Source: Xestospongia muta
Lineage: Eukaryota; Porifera; Demospongiae; Haplosclerida; Petrosiidae
Assembly (NCBI GenBank): GCA_963693285.1
Contig: OY848919.1
Location: forward strand, 6,416,136-6,480,135
DNA: 64,000 nt
Direction: 5' to 3'
The position numbers and the translations under genes are program-made. Below, piece after piece: positions 58,290-64,000 of the stretch; position 1 is the stretch's first letter, and the number at the start of each line of letters is the position of its first letter. The notes beneath the pieces were generated by a model that saw nothing but the letters and a program-made list of their open reading frames with translations, did not search any database and had not been told where the DNA came from.

Positions 58290-59972
58290 TACAATCTTTC
58301 CGTTACTAGAAAGGAAATAGTAGGGATAGTACTTACATCCTCCCTACATGATAGGGACAGGTGACACAAACAATTGAGGATATTTATAAATTAACTAAAT
58401 CACATAAATAATATTATTGATATATTGTTACAATATGTCGTTGTGCTATTATGTAGTAATTTCCCATCTTTATTGTATTGCTTGTGTTTAATTAAGTATA
58501 ATTTCTATTAACCTACCCTACATTAATTTTATTAAAATTGCACTAATTAAGTATGTCACATAAAATGAAATTAAAAGTCCCTCTTGTTTATTGTTAATGA
58601 AAGAGCTGTAACTCAATAGAATGCCATTTTTATAGAGAGTTGATGATTTCTTAAATTTTGTATTATTAGACATAAAAGTCAAACTAGATAATCAGTTCAT
58701 TTTTATAATTACTACTATGACACCTTATAATCTTGCTTATTAATACTTAGTGACTATTAATTGATAAACAAAGGTCACGAAATTATATTTACTCAAAGCA
58801 TATAGTGTGAACCAACCATATAACTTTAGGCAATACTGAATGGCTGCAAATAAAAAAATAGTAATAACTAAATAGCTACGTAAATAGTTCTACAGAGATG
58901 TTAAAGAGTTTCAAGATCATATTTTATTACTTATATCTTAATTACCATGCACAGATACTTCCAAAGAATTTCATTAGTGACAATTCCTACCAAATTGCTA
59001 TTCAGTTTAGTCATCTTTATTTATTCTTTTCTTCCTCTTATATTATTTGTAATCGAAGCTCTTTTAAATATCATTTCTTTATCTTTTCCTCTTCTATTTG
59101 GACTGATGTTTTTGACTGGAGTTCTTGACCAAAAATGTCAATTAACTCTTTGCATCTATCCATGTTTTAATTCATAGGTACAATTCTTACCTCTCTATTT
59201 TCTTTCTCTATGAACTAAACTTAATAGACATCTCATCAGTTCATTTGATCTCTCATTTTTGGACACTTTCATCTCTTCATTAATGTCACTGTCTCGCAAT
59301 AATAATATTGTCTACCTTTAAAATGAATACAGATTCTTACAAAAACTTATAAGTTGACAATAACAATAAAATGACGAATTTGTAGACACATACACACAAA
59401 GACGTCAATAAATCAGTGAAAACAATACAGTATCCATTGCCAACTGTGTGAGGTTTCTCAAGAGACTAGGCTATATAGTACACAGTCAGTCCTGCAACAT
59501 ATAAGATGTGAAACTTCAGTCTTTTAAGTCATTTCCAATGACTTTATAATTTCTAGCATTGACACAATATGTTTAATTAAATAAACCACACATTTGAACT
59601 AAACAAAATTAAAGCTTTACAAAATTACTTTAGCTATCACTTGGTAGTAGTAAATTATAACTGCTGTGTAAATATTCAGTGTATGAGTCTTTTAAGCATC
59701 AGATAACCTGAAAAAAATTAAAAAAAACTGATAATAAAAAAATTTGAAAATTTATTGATCATTCTTATAATACAAAGACAACCAACATTATGTGATTATT
59801 ATTTTAAACTACAAGTCGAGCAATATAAGTATTATTCTTGCACAGTTCTGTATTTGGTATCAGCTTACATTAGTTAGGATTCACACATTTCTGACATATA
59901 CTGCCTATGAGGTGTAGACACAGCCATTATGGAAGTCATGATCATTTTACAAACACTTACAATTTTGAGGGT
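58290..59972. other. Repeated intergenic block, unit 4
   Basis: Counterpart of 22,606-24,293, sharing the deletion near 59,665 with unit 2. No supported gene. Confidence 0.45.
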
Positions 59973-60075
59973 TACAATTTTCCAAAACCGGTACCGTAGA
60001 TCTAGCTTTATCTCCAGGATGCAATTTTTGACAAGTTATTGTTCGCACATGATAACCTCCAACACATGTTCTAGA
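59973..60075 (-). pseudogene. TSP1-like exon remnant, unit 4
   Basis: CVGGYHVRTITC and NCNPQNC pattern intact as in unit 1; donor T|GTAAGTG present. Confidence 0.28.
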
Positions 60076-60129
60076 GCATTATAAACAATCACTGTGACAA
60101 AATATTTAATATCAAAGGAAGAAAATACC

Positions 60130-60500
60130 TCACTCAATACTAATTAGTGAACAGTATCTCACTTGGGCTATCAAATCCGTCATGTCATCAACTGGGACCT
60201 GCATCGCCAAGACATCTCTGACCCATCCTGCTACAAACATTTGATAGCATTCCATACTATTGTAGTTTAAAAGATCATCTTCCGTGCATGGGGTCAGAGA
60301 AAATGTCAGATACATACCAACGTGGGTGTAGGTTGTACTTGGCCATTTGTCAAAATCATCCATCCAAAGCCTCTTTTGATATTTCATAAGGATCTTGACC
60401 TCCAATCATTTAAATCTTTTCTTCATACCTCTGCTTCGAAGGTGAATATCACTACAATTTCTTTGTAGCCAGGAAAATGAGCACTTTCACCAGACGCCAT
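60130..60500 (-). pseudogene. SAP/SWIM-type gene remnant, unit 4, least damaged
   Basis: ATG 60,500 (MASGESAHFPGYKEIVV), followed after a frame change by LRSRGMKKRF, a TGA, then VKILMKYQKRLWMDDFDKW and ECYQMFVAGWVRDV. It has neither the 14-base deletion of unit 1, the early TAA of unit 2 nor the base loss of unit 3. A 29-nt GT-AG stretch could join the first frame to VKILMKYQ, but that is too short for a normal intron, so I treat it as a frameshifted relic. Confidence 0.42.
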
Positions 60501-60736
60501 GTTTCCACTCTGTACTCCAACGTGGCCACCGCCCAAAATGGCCACGCCTACTGCAAAGTGTCTATAGTCTGGGAATACTGTCTGATACACGAGAAGCTAT
60601 ATACTGCAACTGCTCGTTACGTGGTCGTATTGCTCTTTGTGTTAACATTGGCAGTTTATTTGCCTGGATGTTCACTAATATCTGTTTATAGATCAGAGAT
60701 ACTGATACATATATACTGATATATATGTATGTATAT

Positions 60737-60739
<3 letters not shown>

Positions 60740-60778
<39 letters not shown>

Positions 60779-60780
60779 AC
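60740..60780. repeat. (CA)n microsatellite
   Basis: CA run with one AA interruption, at the position of the CA run of unit 2. Confidence 0.88.
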
Positions 60781-61337
60781 ATATATATAATATACATATA
60801 TATACATATATACATTTGCATATAATTATATGGTAACACCTAAATATTGGCTGAAAATTTAATCTTAAAAAGACTGTTATGATGTAACATGATAAACTAA
60901 ATGAGAGCATAGTTAAAATTTGCAAACATGTTGGACAAAACTAACAATCAATTATCACTCAATATTATCACATTTAAAAGCAATGGATAATAATGATTAG
61001 AATTAGAATTGTATTATTTACAATTATTTTAACAGCAAAAATGTAGTCAACTATACATTTATATATATTCTACACATAACCTGAGACAATATATGAAAGT
61101 TAGTTTGTATTGTATTTCAGTAATATAACTAAAGGGCTACAGATTACATCAAGAAGTGAATGCTCTTATCATTTACTGTAAAATTACTTTTTATAAGAGA
61201 ATGTTAATACACTGCATGTATGCAATTTTTGTAGTACTTAAGTCATGTGATAGATATTTACAGTTGATTGTACTTTCTGTTCTTCATTATCATGTTTACT
61301 ACACAAGTTCATGTCACCACAATAGCATACACAAACA

Positions 61338-61580
61338 CACTGTAAAAATTAATTTGTTGATTTAACTAATATATTGTTATACAGGTTGCATGTAGTAAAC
61401 TTAGTATGATGTAAAAGTAAATATAACAGTTTTTTTTACTAATGTACTACTAAATACATAAACAGAAGTACATTAGTAATAAAAACAGTGTTATGTTTCA
61501 CTTTCACAACATATTAAGTTTATTATATGTAACCTGTATAACAATATATTAGTTAAATCAACAAATCAATTTTTACAATG
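61338..61580. mobile_element. Palindromic MITE, unit 4 copy of member 2
   Basis: CACTGTAAAAATTAATTTG at left, CAATTTTTACAATG at right, flanked by CA (61,336-61,337 and 61,581-61,582). Member 1 is absent in this unit (empty site near 61,052). So member 2 was present before units 1/3 and 2/4 split, and was later lost from unit 2. Confidence 0.78.
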
Positions 61581-61780
61581 CACATTTGTCATATAATATA
61601 TCAAAATAAACTGTATACACAGGAGACATACATCAATTATTGTACAGTGTATCTATGTTATCACAGTTATTACAGAAACTGTGCTAATAACACTGAACGC
61701 TATCAATTGTAAACAAAAGTAGAAGCAACAAGCAGTGCTGACAGTCAGTACCGATATTGAGAAGACATTTGAACAGAAAT

Positions 61781-63338
61781 ATGTTCAGTTGCTGCAAGAG
61801 AAAGGTTCAATGTATCCCTTCAAAGTCTGTAATGTTAATTATTCTTTGGGATATTTTGATGTATGCTCATGTGCTACTACTTCGAAGTGCTATAACATCC
61901 AGTTACGTTAACAGTTCTGTTGACTATAACAGAAAATTTTATATTCTCTTTGGCATAATATATTGGTTAACTTATCTTTCATTTCCTCTCTTTAGTCTAC
62001 TCGCTGACATAAAGACAGGACGATATAAGACTATTATTATTGGCATCTATTTGCTATTTATGGCCTGGATAATTGGAGGTTTGGTTATCATTGTTAGTGT
62101 ATATTTTCCTTTCTACCTGCTTCATTTATTTTTAGTAGTTTTTTGTTACCTTTTGTTAATAATTGGGTATTGCAGTGTTCGGTCCAATATTGTCCAGTTC
62201 AGTATTGATCAATCAGTGGAGGCTTCCACTGATGAACTCAGTGCCATTATATATTGGCACTCAGTGTGCATTCCTATGGTTTATGTAATTGTTGAACTTG
62301 GACAGATTGTGATTGAAGAGTTTACTATTGTGTCTTATGGAATATCTGGTGCGGCTGTGTCTACAGTCATTATCACTAACTTTCTCTTCAATCATTGGTT
62401 AGATACTACTCCTCATATTTTCAATCCAGTCAAGCTAATTGTTAAAGTACTCAACTATGCTAGGAAGAACAAGTACCCCCAGAATCGTAGTGCCTTGACT
62501 AACTGGGAAGAAGACAACCCTTCACAATTAGACTTAGGTAAAGAAAAATATGGTGGGCCTTTCTCTGAGGATGAGATAGAGGATGTAAAAACAGTGCTTA
62601 AATTAATACCATTACTCATTTGCTTAATCGGTTTATGTTGCATAGTTGAAATATCATGGAATAATTTTTATTCTAAAGGTCAAAATGCTCAAATCATTTC
62701 TTCAATATTTTATAGCAATATATTAAGCTCACTCTTTTCATCATTTCTTATTCTACTACATGTATTTGTGATATATCCGTGTTTCTTTAAATACATTCCT
62801 AGTATGCTCAAAAGAATTGGTCTGGGACTAGTTTTTGCTTTTCTCTATGCACTGTATTATGTTATTCTTTTCACTTGCCAAGATCATCTACACTTGAACA
62901 TTACTTCATACAAACTTACTATTGGCCCTCAAATTTTACTTGGAGCAGCATTTGCCTTAATTTTGCCAACATCATTAGAATTCTTCTTAGCTCAGTCACC
63001 AAATAAAATGAGAGGGTTCATACTTGGTCTATGGTATGCAGCATTGGGAATTGGTTATGTCATTAATGTCAATGGAAAGTATCCTTTTAAATGTATAGGA
63101 AATGATATATGTCAAAGTCCGTACTACTATGTGTTAATAAGTGCAGTAATACTTCTCATACTGATATGTTTTTCGATACTAGCTAAACGCTATAAATTGC
63201 GATTAAGAAAGAATGAAGTTTACAATCCTTTGGTAGCTGAGGAAACTGACACACTTTATCATGTATCATGAGAGGTACATGGAACAGGAAAGAGAATACA
63301 GAAAAGACATGGGTCTATCACTTGAGTACTCTGATTGA
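61781..63338 (+). CDS. POT/PTR-like MFS transporter, copy G, altered C-terminal tail
   Basis: ATG 61,781. All membrane segments and family landmarks are intact; subtype of copy D (MYAHVLLLRS, IVEISWNNFY, LYALYYV, INVNGKY). A 7-base tandem duplication (TATCATG twice, about 63,256-63,269) shifts the frame after DTLYH, so the predicted protein ends VS with TGA at 63,269-63,271 (496 aa). The original frame, lost by this change, would run on to the TGA at 63,336-63,338. Only about 20 charged cytoplasmic tail residues are affected, so transport may persist with altered trafficking or regulation. Confidence 0.7.
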
Positions 63339-64000
63339 ACTTTGATTACTTAATTATTGAATCATCACTACATTGTTTGTAACAATTATAAAAAAACTAT
63401 TTTGTGATAAAAAGTTAAACAATCAACTGATATTTTTGTATTAGACAATATTTGAATATATCCTTTAATCCAACTCAACAAACAGTCATTTTAAGAACAT
63501 TGACTTGTCAATGTATTACTTGTATTTTGAAGTGTATATTTGTGTATAAAAAATAATTAATGTTATTGTTTGATATATATATATATAATATAATACATCA
63601 TAAATTATAGCTTCCTGTGTCAATATAGGTTAATATATGTAAACTGATTTGTGAAAGGGGAACCACTTCTGTCAAAACATCTCAAAAAAAGGCAGTTGTT
63701 GTGTACACAACCATGTATTTTTCATTTGATGTTTACTAAATTATATCTTAGAATGTATACATAGAGTGTAATTGTAAAAACAAGGGTTTATAATTAACTA
63801 ACAGAAGAGAGCGCTACTAAAGCTACTAAAGTATGTATTGAATTTTTTGAACATAAAACAAGCCAAAAAGACAGACAAGTCTTCATCTACCTTAGGACAA
63901 AAAATTGCATAGGATAAAATACTTCGTGACGTAACAAATCATTCAATATCTTCAATACAAGCAAGAACAAAAATGCAGATAAATGTGAAAGGAGATTTCA
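63339..64000. other. 3' flank of transporter G, window end
   Basis: Nearly identical to 27,427-28,087 (unit 2), including GAGCGCTACTAAAG and a short AT run at 63,572. By analogy a thiaminase-like copy should start about 390 bases beyond the window. Confidence 0.5.

Noticed and set aside
60400..60428. 29-nt GT-AG intron joining the SAP/SWIM-type start to the DKWP frame
   Set aside because: Shorter than workable spliceosomal introns; the SAP-like block in the alternative frame shows that a frameshift is the better explanation.

Overview
The window looks like genomic DNA of a sponge, most like a demosponge such as Amphimedon. It is AT-rich, carries metazoan gene families (POT-like transporters, SRCR, TRIM/NHL, fibrinogen-like, SAP/SWIM-type), has very short introns (43-50 nt where I could deduce them), AT/CA microsatellites and a small palindromic MITE family. 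No bacterial operon signals, rRNA, tRNA or CRISPR were seen. The species is an inference; the families and intron sizes are read from the sequence.

Layout. Almost the whole window is a tandem array of one composite unit of about 16-20 kb. In + strand order a unit holds: a 'left' POT-like transporter; a chimeric TRIM/beta-propeller fragment (-); a decayed TSP1-like exon and a decayed SAP/SWIM-type gene (-); a TA or CA microsatellite; zero to two MITEs; a 'right' POT-like transporter (+); an intronless thiaminase I-like gene (+); a decayed SRCR receptor (+); a TRIM-type RING/B-box/NHL pseudogene (-); a fibrinogen-like pseudogene (-). Unit 1 is about 1-19.5 kb, unit 2 about 19.5-38.6 kb, unit 3 about 38.6-55.2 kb (no left transporter) and unit 4 starts at about 55.2 kb and leaves the window before its thiaminase gene. 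Units 1/3 (TA microsatellite) and 2/4 (CA microsatellite) alternate, so the array is a dimeric higher-order repeat. From about 5.37 to 19.49 kb unit 1 matches unit 3 at a constant offset of 35,761 bases with few substitutions.

Coding content. There are seven POT-like transporter copies. Four are intact (516 aa, single exon), two are clearly broken (20.3 kb and 56.0 kb) and one (61.8 kb) has only its C-terminal tail changed by a 7-nt tandem duplication. The three thiaminase I-like copies are all disrupted: units 1 and 3 carry three in-frame TAG codons but keep the catalytic Cys and Glu, while unit 2 lacks the ATG, has a 1-nt insertion and has Tyr at the Cys position. The SRCR, TRIM/NHL, fibrinogen-like and SAP/SWIM copies are decayed. 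The array therefore mainly multiplies and diversifies the transporter, with mosaic patterns suggesting gene conversion, while its passengers decay.

A link between the transporter and the thiaminase-like enzyme (nutrient uptake next to thiamine breakdown or salvage) is only an inference from co-duplication.
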